DNA of 64,000 nt from UBA4732 sp963823075 (GCA_963823075.1 CAWGKE010000001.1:1178001-1242000), one strand, 5' to 3'; positions 8,390 to 16,973 are shown, counted from the stretch's first letter. The notes: generated by a model not told the origin, from the letters alone. Made by a program: numbers and translations.

Positions 8390-9561
8390 TACTCCGCATG
8401 GCCCGGACTGAGACGTTTTCCCGGCAGCTGCTTGGACTATAACCGCTGGATCGACGTAACGATCCAACCGGTTTGCCCGGGAGAGCCCGGATGGCATGGC
8501 ATCGTGTGCAACGGACGGCTGCGGAACGGGAAGGGGTGAATGCCGAGCGGGAGTCTCACCCGCAGGCCCCCGTCCGCCGCAAGATGCAGGTCCTGTGGTT
8601 GCTCCATTGTGGTCTCACCCGGGCGAAGGCGGCGACCGTCGCCTGCCTCGGTCGAGCGACGGTTCAACGCTATGTCGCCGCCTATCGGGACGGCGGCCTG
8701 GACGGACTGCGCCAAGGGGACGTGACCGGCCCCGTCAGCGACCTGGCCTCCTTTACGGACGCCATTCGGGATTCGCTCACCGCCGTCCCGGTTCGGACGA
8801 CCGCCGAGGCGTGCGACCGGATCGAGCAGTTGACTGGGCTACGGCGACCGCCGACTCAGGTCCGCACGTTTCTGAAGGGGTTGGGATTCCCGTGGCGTCG
8901 CATCCGGGCGTTGCCGATCCCGCCCAAAAAAACTTGGCCGAGCACGTCCGGGAGCAACGGGAGTTCCTGGACGGCCAACGGAAGCCCCGATTGGACGCGG
9001 CGCGGGCCGGCCGGGAACACGTGTTCTTCGTGGACGCCGCCCACTTCGTGTTCGGTACGTTCCTGTGTTGCCTGGGGTCGATCGCGCGGGTGTTCGTGCG
9101 GGCGGCGTCCGGACGCCAGCGTTTCAACGTGCTGGGGGCCTGGAACGCCGTCACCCGGGAACTGGCAGCGATCACCAACACGACGGTGGTGAACAGCGAA
9201 ACGATGTGCGACTTGCTGCGGGCCATCGCGGCCCGGGGACTGATCGGGCCTGTCACCCTGGTCCTGGACAACGCCCGGTATCAACGCAATGCACTGGCGC
9301 CAGGCTTGGCGAAGGAGTTGCGGATCGCCCTGTTGTTCTTGCCGTCGTACTCGCCGAACCTGAACCTGATCGAGCGGCTCTGGCGGTTCATGAAACGCAA
9401 GGCGGCGTACGGGCGCTATCACCCGACGTTCGCCGACTTCCGAGCCGCCATTGAAGATGTCCTTGGTGGGATATCTACGACGCACGCGGGCAAGCTGGCC
9501 ACCCTCATGACACTCCACTTCCAGGAGTTTGAAGATGTCTCACTCCTGGCCGCGCGAAGTA
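8390..9561 (+). mobile_element. IS630-family insertion sequence
   Basis: 1172 bp bounded by imperfect inverted repeats: TACTCCGCATGGCC at the left and the complement of TACTTCGCGCGGCC at the right, 20 of 25 matching by eye. Both ends are flanked by TA, the known IS630/Tc1 target duplication. It lies only 34 bp from the ISAzo13 copy and cuts the 3' part of a minus-strand gene. Confidence 0.88.
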
Positions 9562-9974
9562 TAAGATGGCGTCGCGGCGCTCCTCCGCACGGACGTCTTG
9601 CCGCATCGCTTCCCACGTCGGTGATATCAGCACGTTCCACCCCCGTAATCCCCGTCGCCACTCCGCCGCGCGGCCTGACAGATCGGCAAATGGTAGGGTC
9701 AACCAGGCAAGGTCCGACCGCTCTCGCTCACCCGGCAGGCGCACGGCCTCCCGCTTCCACCCGTCGAGTATACCCGAATCGGTTCCTCCACGCATCAACG
9801 GCAGCCACGCCAGCAGCCATGCCGACGCTGCACCGGCCGTTACGTCCGCTAAAAGACCGGCGGCGTCCTCGTCTCGGAGCGTCCGTTGCAGCACCGCCCC
9901 CTCCAGACGACACGCCGGGGCCACGGTCGGGGACAGGCGCAACACCGCCGGCTGCGCCGGGCCGGTCAGGTTAA
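8491..9974 (+). CDS. IS630-family transposase, two frames joined by -1 frameshift
   Basis: The first frame (8491 to about 8932) encodes the helix-turn-helix part (LLHCGLTRAKAATVACLG, ATVQRYVAAYRDGG). The second, in the -1 frame, encodes the DDE part: Asp in VFFVDAAHFVFG, Asp in VTLVLDNARYQRN, and Glu in YSPNLNLIERLWRFMKRKA. The join is at a run of seven A (8926-8932), where slippage on AAA codons gives a fusion; programmed -1 shifting at A-runs is known in this family. The second frame has no stop inside the element and runs on to 9974, adding about 137 foreign residues, so the natural C-terminus is probably lost or differs here. Confidence 0.85.
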
Positions 9975-10296
9975 TCACTACCCCGCCCACGGAGGCCAAC
10001 GGCAGTCCCGCCGGGGCCGTCGGCTCCGCCGCCAGGCGGGGGACGTAGCCCAAGAGCAGCCGCCCGGCTGTTTCCGGCCGCGACTCGGCCTGCAACTCGA
10101 CGCACAACGCCTCAAATCCCGCACCGACCCGAAATGCGGCCACGAGGTCGCCGGTCAAATCGCCCTGATCGCGCAGCGTCAGCCGGCGGGCGTCGATCCA
10201 GGCGTGAAACGACGCCGGCGCTCCCAGCAGCCAATGAAACACTCCGGGCGGGTCGCGCTTCATGACATAGCGCGCCGCCTTGTCGTAATCGTTCAT
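9564..10296 (-). pseudogene. Hypothetical protein gene truncated by IS630
   Basis: About 244 codons from ATG at 10296 (GAGG upstream), starting MNDYDKAARYVMKRDPPGVF. The layout (DYDKAARY start, FHAWIDARRLTL, CVELQAESRPETAGRLLLGY) resembles a group of planctomycete proteins with a nuclease-like core in which E-Q/L-Q-x-E residues follow the first strand; that link is tentative. The frame runs into the IS630 end after RRDAIL and the natural C-terminus is gone. Removing the IS in silico keeps the frame open into AT-rich spacer and repeat DNA, so the gene was probably already damaged. Confidence 0.7.
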
Positions 10297-10475
10297 CCGG
10301 CCTCGGCGTCCGCCGTCCTCCGGCACGCGTTCTCGTTCCGTTCCATTATCGGCGCCGGCGACCGCATTTTCTCTCCGGCGTTGTGTTTCGAGTTGGTTCC
10401 CGGTCGCCTGCCCTGCCCTTTCCTTTCACGTCAAACCAATCCACCGGGCGTACATCCACACCGCGGCCTCCCCCC

Positions 10476-10534
10476 GCTTTCTCCTTGCCCGCCAGCCATT
10501 CGGTGGTTACGATCCCCTCCGCTATCGGGTATAC
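10476..10534 (+). promoter_or_regulatory. Candidate promoter with a motif shared with 13090-13130
   Basis: TTACGA and TATACT (10529-10534) are separated by 17 bp, upstream of the GTG at 10558. The preceding 40 bp (10476-10515, GCTTTCTCCTTGCCCGCC... to GGTTACGATCC) match the region upstream of the DUF1549 gene at 13090-13130, apart from a few substitutions. Confidence 0.45.
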
Positions 10535-10557
10535 TCACCGGCAAAGGAGGGCCGCCC

Positions 10558-11080
10558 GTGTCCGAGAACGCACACGACCTGATTGAGAAACTGCACCGCG
10601 AAGCCATCGAGCGCAAGCGAGAACAAGACCGCCAGGGTCGCGCCCTCGTGGAGGCTATGTTCCGGGAAGCGTGCGAACGCCAGCGCCAGGAAGAAGAGCG
10701 CGGGAACGCCCTGATAGAATCGGCTCACCGCGAGGCCCTGGAGGCACGATCGCCAGAATCCGCCGCAGCCGGCGGAACGGCCCAAAGGAGCGGACTACAC
10801 CGAACTTCCGGATGCCAAACCCGAAGATGTCCTGGGACGAGAGTGGAACACCTATCGCCGGGAAGTGGGGCGGTTGCTGGCGGAAGGCCAGGCGGGACGG
10901 TTCGCGCTCGTCAAGGGAGAAGAAATTCTTGGCGTCTACGACTCCTGGGAAGCGGCCCGGGAAGTCGGCCTCCAGCGCTTTCTCATGCAGCCATTCCTTA
11001 TCCATGAGATACGCGCCGAGGAACCGTACCTGCGTATTCGCGGAGTCAACTTGCCGTGGCGCTCCTCGCGTTCCCGGTGA
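10558..11080 (+). pseudogene. Coiled-coil hypothetical protein, frameshifted
   Basis: A GTG start at 10558 has a very strong AAAGGAGG seven bases upstream. The first frame (to about 10745) is a highly charged helix with repeated LHREA/FREA/HREA units (EKLHREAIERKREQDRQG). The continuation is in the +1 frame: PKGADYTELPDAKPEDVLG, then RFALVKGEEILGVYDSWEAA and a short C-terminus. Both halves look coding, so a single-base indel near 10740-10760 has split the gene, unless it is an assembly error. Similar two-part proteins next to aspartic-protease-like genes occur in planctomycetes; the function is unknown. Its end overlaps the next gene. Confidence 0.65.
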
Positions 11081-11498
11081 CGCCGGCCGGCCTTGCGCTC
11101 CCGGTGTGGATCGGGTTGGACCGTCAGACATCTGCCGCCCTGCTGGCGGCGGGATTGCCAATCCCCGCGCCGGTTCAGGCGCGCGGGCTGATCGACACCG
11201 GCTCGGATGTGACCGTCGTCGCTTCGCCGATCCTGCGACAACTCGGCGTCCCCCCGGCCGCCGCCGCTTCAACGCACACGGCGGCGGGACAGATTCGCGT
11301 AGATTTGTACTCGGTTAGCCTGAGCGTCACCGACCCGGCTCAGCCCCCGGTTCTCCCTGGCTGATGCTGCCCACGTTGCTGGTCATGGAAGCGCTGGCGA
11401 CGCTGCCGGACGCCGACGTACTGATCGGCCTGGACATTCTCCTGAATTGCAAGACCCTTCTCGACGGCCCCGCCCGGCGGTTCACCATCGAATTCTGA
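11056..11498 (+). pseudogene. Retropepsin-like aspartic protease domain protein, frameshifted
   Basis: Frame one (GTG 11056 to 11364) contains the hallmark GLIDTGSDVTVVAS: DTG is the catalytic triad of single-domain, retropepsin-type aspartic proteases. The C-terminal half is in the -1 frame: LMLPTLLVMEALATLPDAD, then VLIGLDILLNCKTLLDG and RRFTIEF. GLD(I/V)L after a hydrophobic strand is the usual end of this family. The two frames meet at a run of five C (11344-11348). The frames also touch as TGATG (11362-11366), but the conserved fold spans the junction, so a broken single gene is more likely than two coupled genes. Confidence 0.7.
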
Positions 11499-11523
11499 AC
11501 CATCTCGAGCATTTCAGCCACAC

Positions 11524-11540
11524 CCAGCCCGCCTTTCTCC
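11524..11540. repeat. 17-bp target duplication, left copy
   Basis: CCAGCCCGCCTTTCTCC directly precedes the ISNCY-type element and is repeated exactly at 13083-13099 directly after it. Confidence 0.85.
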
Positions 11541-11586
11541 TGTTGAACGACAATAGAAATGTCCGGTCTTAACGCAATAGAAATGT

Positions 11587-11609
11587 CCTCCTTGGTCAGG
11601 CCAAGGAGG
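11587..11609 (+). promoter_or_regulatory. Hairpin hiding the transposase ribosome-binding site
   Basis: CCTCCTTGG (11587-11595) pairs perfectly with CCAAGGAGG (11601-11609) around a 5-base loop. The right arm contains the Shine-Dalgarno AAGGAGG for the ATG at 11614. In a transcript reading in from outside, the hairpin would sequester the site. Confidence 0.65.
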
Positions 11610-11613
11610 AGCC

Positions 11614-13017
11614 ATGTCTATCGGCGTGCTTTCCACAGACCGGATCGCTATGAGTCAGAAGGAACGCGATGTCCTCAGGGTCCTGCACTCGGTGCAGAGC
11701 GGCCAGCGGACGCAGGCCGAGGCGGCCCGGCTGCTCGGCCTGTGCGTCCGCCAGGTCCGACGCATCCAATGCAAGCTGGAGGCCGAAGGCGACGCCGCCC
11801 TCGTGGACGGCCTGCGCGGCCGGCCCTCCAACCACCGGCCCGACCCCGCCTTCCGCCGGGCCGTGCTGGCGGCCTACCGCACCCGCTACGCGGACTTCGG
11901 CCCCACCTTCGCCGCCGAGAAGCTGGCCGGGGAGGGCCTGACGGTCGGCCCGCAGACGCTGCGCCGCTGGCTGATCGCCGAGGGGCTGTGGCAACGCAAG
12001 CGTCGCCGCGACCCGCACCGCAGCCGCCGGCCGCGCCGGGCCTGCTTCGGGGAGTTGGTTCAGATGGACGCCTCGGTGCATGACTGGCTGGAGGGCCGCG
12101 GCGAGGAGATGGTCCTGATCGGCATGATCGACGACGCCACCAACCGCACCCTGGCGCGCTTCTACCCGGCCGGCACGGTCGAGGCGCATATGGACCTGGC
12201 CGGCCGCTGGCTGCGGCGTTTCGGCCGGCCGGTGGCGTTGTACACCGACCGGCACAGCATCTTCGAGCCGCAGGACAAGGGCCGCGCCCTGCCCGACGCG
12301 GAGACGCAGTTCGGGCGGGCCCTGCGGGAGCTGGGCATCGAGCTGATCCGGGCGCACAGCCCGCAGGCCAAGGGCCGCGTCGAGCGGTCCTTCGGCACGG
12401 CCCAGGACCGCTGGGTCAAGGAGCTGCGCCTGGCGGGCGTGACGACGCTGGCGGGGGCCAACGCCGTGCTGGAGCGGCTGCTGCCGACGCACAACCGCCG
12501 CTTCGTCAAGCCGGCGCGCCAGGCGGCCGACGGGCACCGGCCGCTGGGTCCGGGTCACGACCTGGCGGCGATCCTGAGCATCCAGGAGGGGCGGGTGGTG
12601 TCCAACGACTACACGGTGCGCTTCCGCAACCGCTTCTACCAGTTGCTGCCGCCGGTGCATGCGGGGGAGCGGGGCGGTCGGGTGGTGATCGAGCTGCGCC
12701 TGGACGGGAGTATGGCGATCCGCTTCCGGGGCAAGTACCTGAAGTACCGCGAGATCCCGCCGGGTTGCGGCCCTGGGGGCTCCGCCCCCAGACCCCCGGA
12801 GTTTAACGCATCGGCGGCCGACGCCAGCGGGGGAAAAGCGAACCGGGACCCCTCTTCGGGGTCCCGGTCGCCTGGCGTACAGCCGACCGACGGGCGCTCG
12901 GGTCGCACTCCTGCGGAGCCCTATCCTCCCGACGGCGGGGCGGACGATAACAAGAAGGGGCCACACCGTCCAGCCGAGGACCACCCGTGGAGGAAGCCGT
13001 TCAAGCGGAAGAAGTGA
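11614..13017 (+). CDS. ISNCY-family (IS1202-like) transposase
   Basis: 467 residues, intact. The N-terminal helix-turn-helix region is TQAEAARLLGLCVRQVRRIQ, followed by a second winged-helix type segment (FAAEKLAGEGLTVGPQTLRR). The catalytic core shows Asp in ELVQMDASVHDWL, Asp in ALYTDRHSIF and Glu in QAKGRVERSFGT. The sequence FEPQDKGRALPDAETQFGRA after the second Asp is typical of the ISNCY group. The C-terminal 80 residues are low-complexity, Gly/Pro/Arg-rich. ATG at 11614 has the strong but hairpin-covered ribosome-binding site; ATG at 11650 is an alternative without one. Confidence 0.93.
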   Translation: MSIGVLSTDRIAMSQKERDVLRVLHSVQSGQRTQAEAARLLGLCVRQVRRIQCKLEAEGDAALVDGLRGRPSNHRPDPAFRRAVLAAYRTRYADFGPTFAAEKLAGEGLTVGPQTLRRWLIAEGLWQRKRRRDPHRSRRPRRACFGELVQMDASVHDWLEGRGEEMVLIGMIDDATNRTLARFYPAGTVEAHMDLAGRWLRRFGRPVALYTDRHSIFEPQDKGRALPDAETQFGRALRELGIELIRAHSPQAKGRVERSFGTAQDRWVKELRLAGVTTLAGANAVLERLLPTHNRRFVKPARQAADGHRPLGPGHDLAAILSIQEGRVVSNDYTVRFRNRFYQLLPPVHAGERGGRVVIELRLDGSMAIRFRGKYLKYREIPPGCGPGGSAPRPPEFNASAADASGGKANRDPSSGSRSPGVQPTDGRSGRTPAEPYPPDGGADDNKKGPHRPAEDHPWRKPFKRKK

Positions 13018-13082
13018 CAACGTCCGGACACCGGACATTTCTACTGTCGCCGAAATGCGGACATTTCTATTGTTGCCTGACA

Positions 13083-13099
13083 CCAGCCCGCCTTTCTCC
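13083..13099. repeat. 17-bp target duplication, right copy
   Basis: Exact repeat of 11524-11540, immediately after the element. It lies inside the motif shared with 10476-10515, so the IS landed in the upstream region of the DUF1549 gene. Confidence 0.85.
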
Positions 13100-13199
13100 T
13101 TGCTCGCCGGCCGTCTCACGGTTACGATCCATTCTGCCGTCCCGCCCGGCATCGCCCACCCGCCGCCGGATCGCTCTCGCCCGATCCGAGGACCGCGCC

Positions 13200-15278
13200 G
13201 TGTCCCGCCGCTCGCCGTGGATGCCGCTCGTCTGCATCGCCGCCGCACTCGGTTGCGCCGGCGCCAGCCGCGCCGCCGCGCCGCGCGATCATTGGTCCTT
13301 CCGCCCGGTCCATGCGCCGCCGGTCCCTGCCGTGAAGGATGCGGACTGGGTGCGCACGCCCATCGACGCCTTCATCCTTGCCAAGCTGGAGGCGGAGGGA
13401 CTGCGGCCCGCGCCACCCGCCGACAAAAGCACTCTCCTGCGCCGCGTGTATTTCGACCTGATCGGCCTGCCGCCGACGCCGGAAGAGCAGAAGGCGTTTC
13501 TGGAGGACGCCTCGCCGCAGGCCTTCGAGAAGGTTGTGGACGGCCTGCTGGCCCGGCCGGAATACGGCGAGCGCTGGGCGCGGCACTGGCTCGACGTGGT
13601 GCGCTACGCCGACAGCAACGGCTACGAGCGCGACGGCGCCAAGCCGAGCGTCTGGCGCTATCGCGATTACGTCATCGGCGCCCTCAACAAGGACAAGCCC
13701 TACGACCGTTTCGTGACGGAGCAGCTGGCCGGCGACGAGGTGGGCGGCGCCAACGCCGAGACGCACATTGCGACGACATTCCTGCGGCTGGGGACGTGGG
13801 ACGACGAGCCGGCCGATCCCGCCGTCGATCGCTGCGACCAGATGGACGACGTGCTGGGCACGACGGCGTCGGCCTTTCTCGCCGTGACGCTGCGCTGCGC
13901 CCGCTGCCACGACCACAAGTTCGAGCCGTTCACGCAGAAGGACTACTACGGAATGCTGGCCGTGTTCGATCCGCTGAAGCGGCCGCAGATCGGCCGGCTG
14001 GAGCTGGATCAGCCGGTCGGGACGCCGGAAGAGATGCGCCCGTACCAGGAAGCCCAGGAACGGTGGGAGGCGGAACTGCGGGACCTCGAAGAGTGCGTGG
14101 ACTCGCTGAAAAACGCCGACAACGACGAGGACCGCCGGCTGTTCAACGAGCTGACGCTGAAGGTCGCGATCTTGAGGACGGCGCGACCGCCGGGCGGGCC
14201 ACGCGCCTACACCTTCTACGAGGACGGCCCGACGGCGCCGATCACGCATATTCTCCATCGCGGCGATCCGAAGAAGCCGGGGGATGAGGTCGGCCCGTCG
14301 CTGCCGGCGGTGCTTGTTGAGAAGCAGCCGGCGCCGCCGACGCCGACCGAGAAATCGACCGGCCGCCGCCTGTGGCTGGCGCGGTGGATCGCCAGCCCCG
14401 ACAACCCGCTGACGGCCCGCGTCATGGTCAACCGCGTCTGGCAGCACCACTTCGGCCGGGGGATCGTCGGCACGCCGAACGACTTCGGCGTCGTGGGCGA
14501 CGACCCGACGCACCCGGAATTGCTCGACTGGCTGGCCGACCGCTTCGTCAAGGACGGCTGGTCGCTGAAGAAGCTGCATCGGCTCATCGTGCTATCGAAT
14601 ACGTACCAAACATCCGCGGCCCTGGATGGGGGCGATGCGAAGGGCGACAAACGGTTGGCGCTGTACGGCCGGTGGCAGGGCCGGCGGCTGGAGGCGGAGG
14701 CGGTGCGCGACGCGGTGCTGGCGGTGAGCGGCCAGCTGAACCCGGAGCATGGCGGGCCGGGCGTCTACCCGCCGCTGCCGCGGGCGGTGCTGGAGGGGCA
14801 GTCGCGGCCCGGCGACGGCTGGACGCCGTCCGACCCCCGCCAGGCGTCGCGGCGCAGCGTCTACGTTTTCTGCAAGCGGTCGCTGCCGGTGCCGGAATTG
14901 CAGCTGCTCGACTCCCCGGACACCACGTCGAGCTGCGAGAAGCGGGCGGTTTCGACGACGGCGCCGCAGGCGCTGACGTTCCTCAACGGCGCCTTCCTGA
15001 ACGAACAAGCCGGCTTCTTCGCGGCCCGGCTGCGCAAGGAGGCCGGCGGCGATTCGGCGGCGCAGGTGCAGCGGGCGTTTGAACTGGCCCTGTGCCGGCC
15101 GGCGCGGTCGGATGAAGTGGAGAAGGCGAGCGCCTTTCTGAAGGCGCAAAGGATTCAGATTCAGAAGGACGGCGAGGCGGACGGCAAGCCGATCGCCGAC
15201 GACGAGGCGCGGTCGCGGGCGCTGGCGTCGTTCTGCCTGGTGCTGCTGAACACGAACGAGTTCGCGTGGTGGGATTGA
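13200..15278 (+). CDS. DUF1549/DUF1553 domain protein with CxxCH motif
   Basis: 692 residues. GTG at 13200 is chosen: GAGG stands upstream and a signal peptide begins there (MPLVCIAAALGCAGASRAAA). DUF1549 runs from about residue 45 to 255 (DHWSFRPVHAPP, AFILAKLEAEGL, RRVYFDLIGLPPTPEE, WARHWLDVVRYADSNGYERD) and holds one c-type heme motif, CARCHDHKFEP near residue 232. DUF1553 occupies the C-terminal half (NPLTARVMVNRVWQHHFGRG, LHRLIVLSNTYQ, APQALTFLNGAFLNEQA). Many relatives start with an extra planctomycete cytochrome C domain, absent here. The protein is exported and usually paired with a DUF1501 protein, which follows. A role in periplasmic breakdown of sulfated or complex polysaccharides has been suggested for such pairs; the exact reaction is unknown. 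Confidence 0.95.
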   Translation: MSRRSPWMPLVCIAAALGCAGASRAAAPRDHWSFRPVHAPPVPAVKDADWVRTPIDAFILAKLEAEGLRPAPPADKSTLLRRVYFDLIGLPPTPEEQKAFLEDASPQAFEKVVDGLLARPEYGERWARHWLDVVRYADSNGYERDGAKPSVWRYRDYVIGALNKDKPYDRFVTEQLAGDEVGGANAETHIATTFLRLGTWDDEPADPAVDRCDQMDDVLGTTASAFLAVTLRCARCHDHKFEPFTQKDYYGMLAVFDPLKRPQIGRLELDQPVGTPEEMRPYQEAQERWEAELRDLEECVDSLKNADNDEDRRLFNELTLKVAILRTARPPGGPRAYTFYEDGPTAPITHILHRGDPKKPGDEVGPSLPAVLVEKQPAPPTPTEKSTGRRLWLARWIASPDNPLTARVMVNRVWQHHFGRGIVGTPNDFGVVGDDPTHPELLDWLADRFVKDGWSLKKLHRLIVLSNTYQTSAALDGGDAKGDKRLALYGRWQGRRLEAEAVRDAVLAVSGQLNPEHGGPGVYPPLPRAVLEGQSRPGDGWTPSDPRQASRRSVYVFCKRSLPVPELQLLDSPDTTSSCEKRAVSTTAPQALTFLNGAFLNEQAGFFAARLRKEAGGDSAAQVQRAFELALCRPARSDEVEKASAFLKAQRIQIQKDGEADGKPIADDEARSRALASFCLVLLNTNEFAWWD

Positions 15279-15282
15279 GAGA

Positions 15283-15313
15283 TTTCACCGCGGAGAACGC
15301 GGAGAGCGCGGAG
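15283..15313. repeat. Single arm of the CGCGGAGAACGCGGAG repeat
   Basis: TTTCACCGCGGAGAACGCGG and the following AGAGCGCGGAG match the left arm of the hairpin at 35190-35307. It follows the DUF1549 stop codon by 4 bp. Confidence 0.8.
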
Positions 15314-15325
15314 GATGAGAAAGTA

Positions 15326-15455
15326 CCCCCCTCGTTCCCAAGCTCCGCTTGGGAACGCACGTCGGCGAGAGCTTCCGCTTCGCGTCCCGTCAAGGAACCG
15401 GACTCGAAGCGGAGCTTCGCGGCAGGCGTCCCCAAGCAGAGCTTGGGAACGAGGA
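15326..15455. repeat. Full-length CTCGTTCCCAA element, copy 1
   Basis: About 130 bp with hairpins at both ends (CTCGTTCCCAAGCTCCGC... at the left, ...GCTTGGGAACGAGG at the right) and an imperfect central hairpin (CTTCCGCTTCGCG / GAAGCGGAGCTTCGC). It has the same architecture as 58595-58731. It separates the DUF1549 and DUF1501 genes, which normally sit close together. The flanks (ATGAGAAAGTA and ATGACGAAGAG) match at only 7 of 11 positions, so a target duplication is at best decayed. Confidence 0.85.
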
Positions 15456-15484
15456 ATGACGAAGAGGAGTGAGGGAGGGAATAG

Positions 15485-16929
15485 ATGAACCGTCCATCCT
15501 TCTGCGGCCGGACGCGGCGCGAGTTTCTGTGGCAGGCCGGCGGCGGCTTCGCCGGGGCCGCGCTCACCGCCCTGCTCCTCGAAGACGGCTTCTTCGCCGG
15601 CCGCGCCGCGCCGACGAACCGGAGGGCGAGCCGCTGGCGCCGAAGCCGCCGCACTTCCCCGCCAAGGCGAAATCGGTCATCTGTCTGTTCATGTACGGCG
15701 GCGTCAGTCAGGTGGACACCTGGGACCCCAAGCCGGAACTGACCAAGCGCACCGGCCAGCCGATCCCCAACCTCGACAGCGACCCGCTCTTCAAGGCCCG
15801 CAATCCCGGCAAGCTCCTGGCCTCGCCGCGCCAGTTCGCCAAGCACGGCCAGTGCGGCACAGAAATCTCCGATTTCTATCCGCATCTGGCGGAATGCGTG
15901 GACGACCTGGCGATCCTGCGCGGGACCTATTCCGACAGCTTCGCGCACGGCTCCGGCCTCTTGCAGATGAACACCGGTTTTTTGCGGCAGGGCTACCCGT
16001 CGCTCGGCTCGTGGGTGACGTACGGCCTGGGCACGGTCAACCGCGACCTGCCGGCGTTCGTGGTGATGCTGGACCAGCGCGGCGGGCCGATCTCGGGGCC
16101 GCCCAACTGGAACAACGGCTTCATGCCGGCCGACTTCCAGGGCACGCAGTTCCGCGTCAGCGGCGAGCCGATCCTCAACCTAGCCCCGCCGCCCGGCGTC
16201 AGCGCCGCCCAGCAGCGCAACGAGCTGGACCTGCTCAACCAGCTCAACGAACGGAACCGCCAGGCGTCGCCCGATGACACCGAATTGTCAGCACGGATCG
16301 CCAGCTACGAACTGGCGTTTCGGATGCAGTCCCACGCCCCGGAAGCCGTGGACCTTTCGAGGGAGCCGGATTCGGTGCAGCGGCTCTACGGGCTGGACCA
16401 GGCGCGGACGGAGCCGTTCGGGCGGCGCTGCCTGATGGCCCGGCGGCTGGTGGAGCGCGGCGTTCGCTTCGTGCAGGTCTACAGCGGCGGCGGCCACAAC
16501 GACCAGAACTGGGACGCCCACGGCGACGTGATGGCCAATCACACGCTGCACTGCGGCGAGACGGACCAGCCGATCGCGGCGCTCCTGACCGACCTGAAGC
16601 AGCGCGGACTTCTCGACTCGACGTTGGTGGTATGGACGAGCGAGTTCGGCCGGACGCCGACGGGGCAGAACAACAAGGGCCGCGATCACAGCCCGCGCGG
16701 CTTCACCACCTGGATGGCGGGCGGCGGGATCAAGGGCGGCGTGGTCCACGGCGGCACCGACGACTTCGGCTACGCGGCGGTGGAGGGCCGGGTCCACGTC
16801 CACGACCTGCACGCGACGGTCCTGCACCAGCTGGGGCTGGACCACACGCGGCTGACCTACTTCCACGGCGGCCGCGACATGCGGCTGACGGACGTGTCGG
16901 GGCGGGTGATTCAGGAGGTGATCGGGTGA
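15485..16929 (+). CDS. DUF1501 protein with Tat signal, frameshifted near residue 43
   Basis: ATG at 15485 has GGGAGGG upstream and starts a twin-arginine signal: RTRREFLWQAGGGFAGAA. The frame then breaks within 15600-15620 (a GC-rich CGCGCCG run) and continues in the -1 frame: EGEPLAPKPPHFPAKAKSV, ICLFMYGGVSQVDTWDPKP, and on to the end. DUF1501 belongs to the alkaline-phosphatase/sulfatase-like fold; the DTWDPKP start, SEFGRTPTGQ, GRDHSP and GGIKGGVVHG near the end are its landmarks. It is expected to act outside the membrane after Tat export, together with the DUF1549 protein. With the frameshift the signal and the domain are uncoupled, so either the sequence has an error or the protein is not made. 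Confidence 0.9.
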
Positions 16930-16973
16930 GGACCGCGACGGTGGGCCGCCCACGGAGCGAGCGGGCGCCGATT

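Larger units (their letters stand above)
11541..13082 (+). mobile_element. ISNCY/IS1202-like insertion sequence
   Basis: 1542 bp. Each end carries two copies of CAATAGAAATGTCC (left 11551-11564 and 11575-11588; right, inverted, at 13059-13072 and 13033-13046), spaced 24-26 bp, presumably transposase binding sites. The tips read TGT...ACA. A 17-bp direct repeat flanks it. Unusually long target duplications are a known trait of the IS1202 group, to which the transposase also points. Confidence 0.88.

Noticed and set aside
11362..11366. Two translationally coupled genes in the protease-like region (TGATG overlap)
   Set aside because: The protease fold needs both halves, and the -1 frame already reads as the same fold (SPWLMLPTLLVMEA) before the TGATG. 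A single broken gene is more likely.
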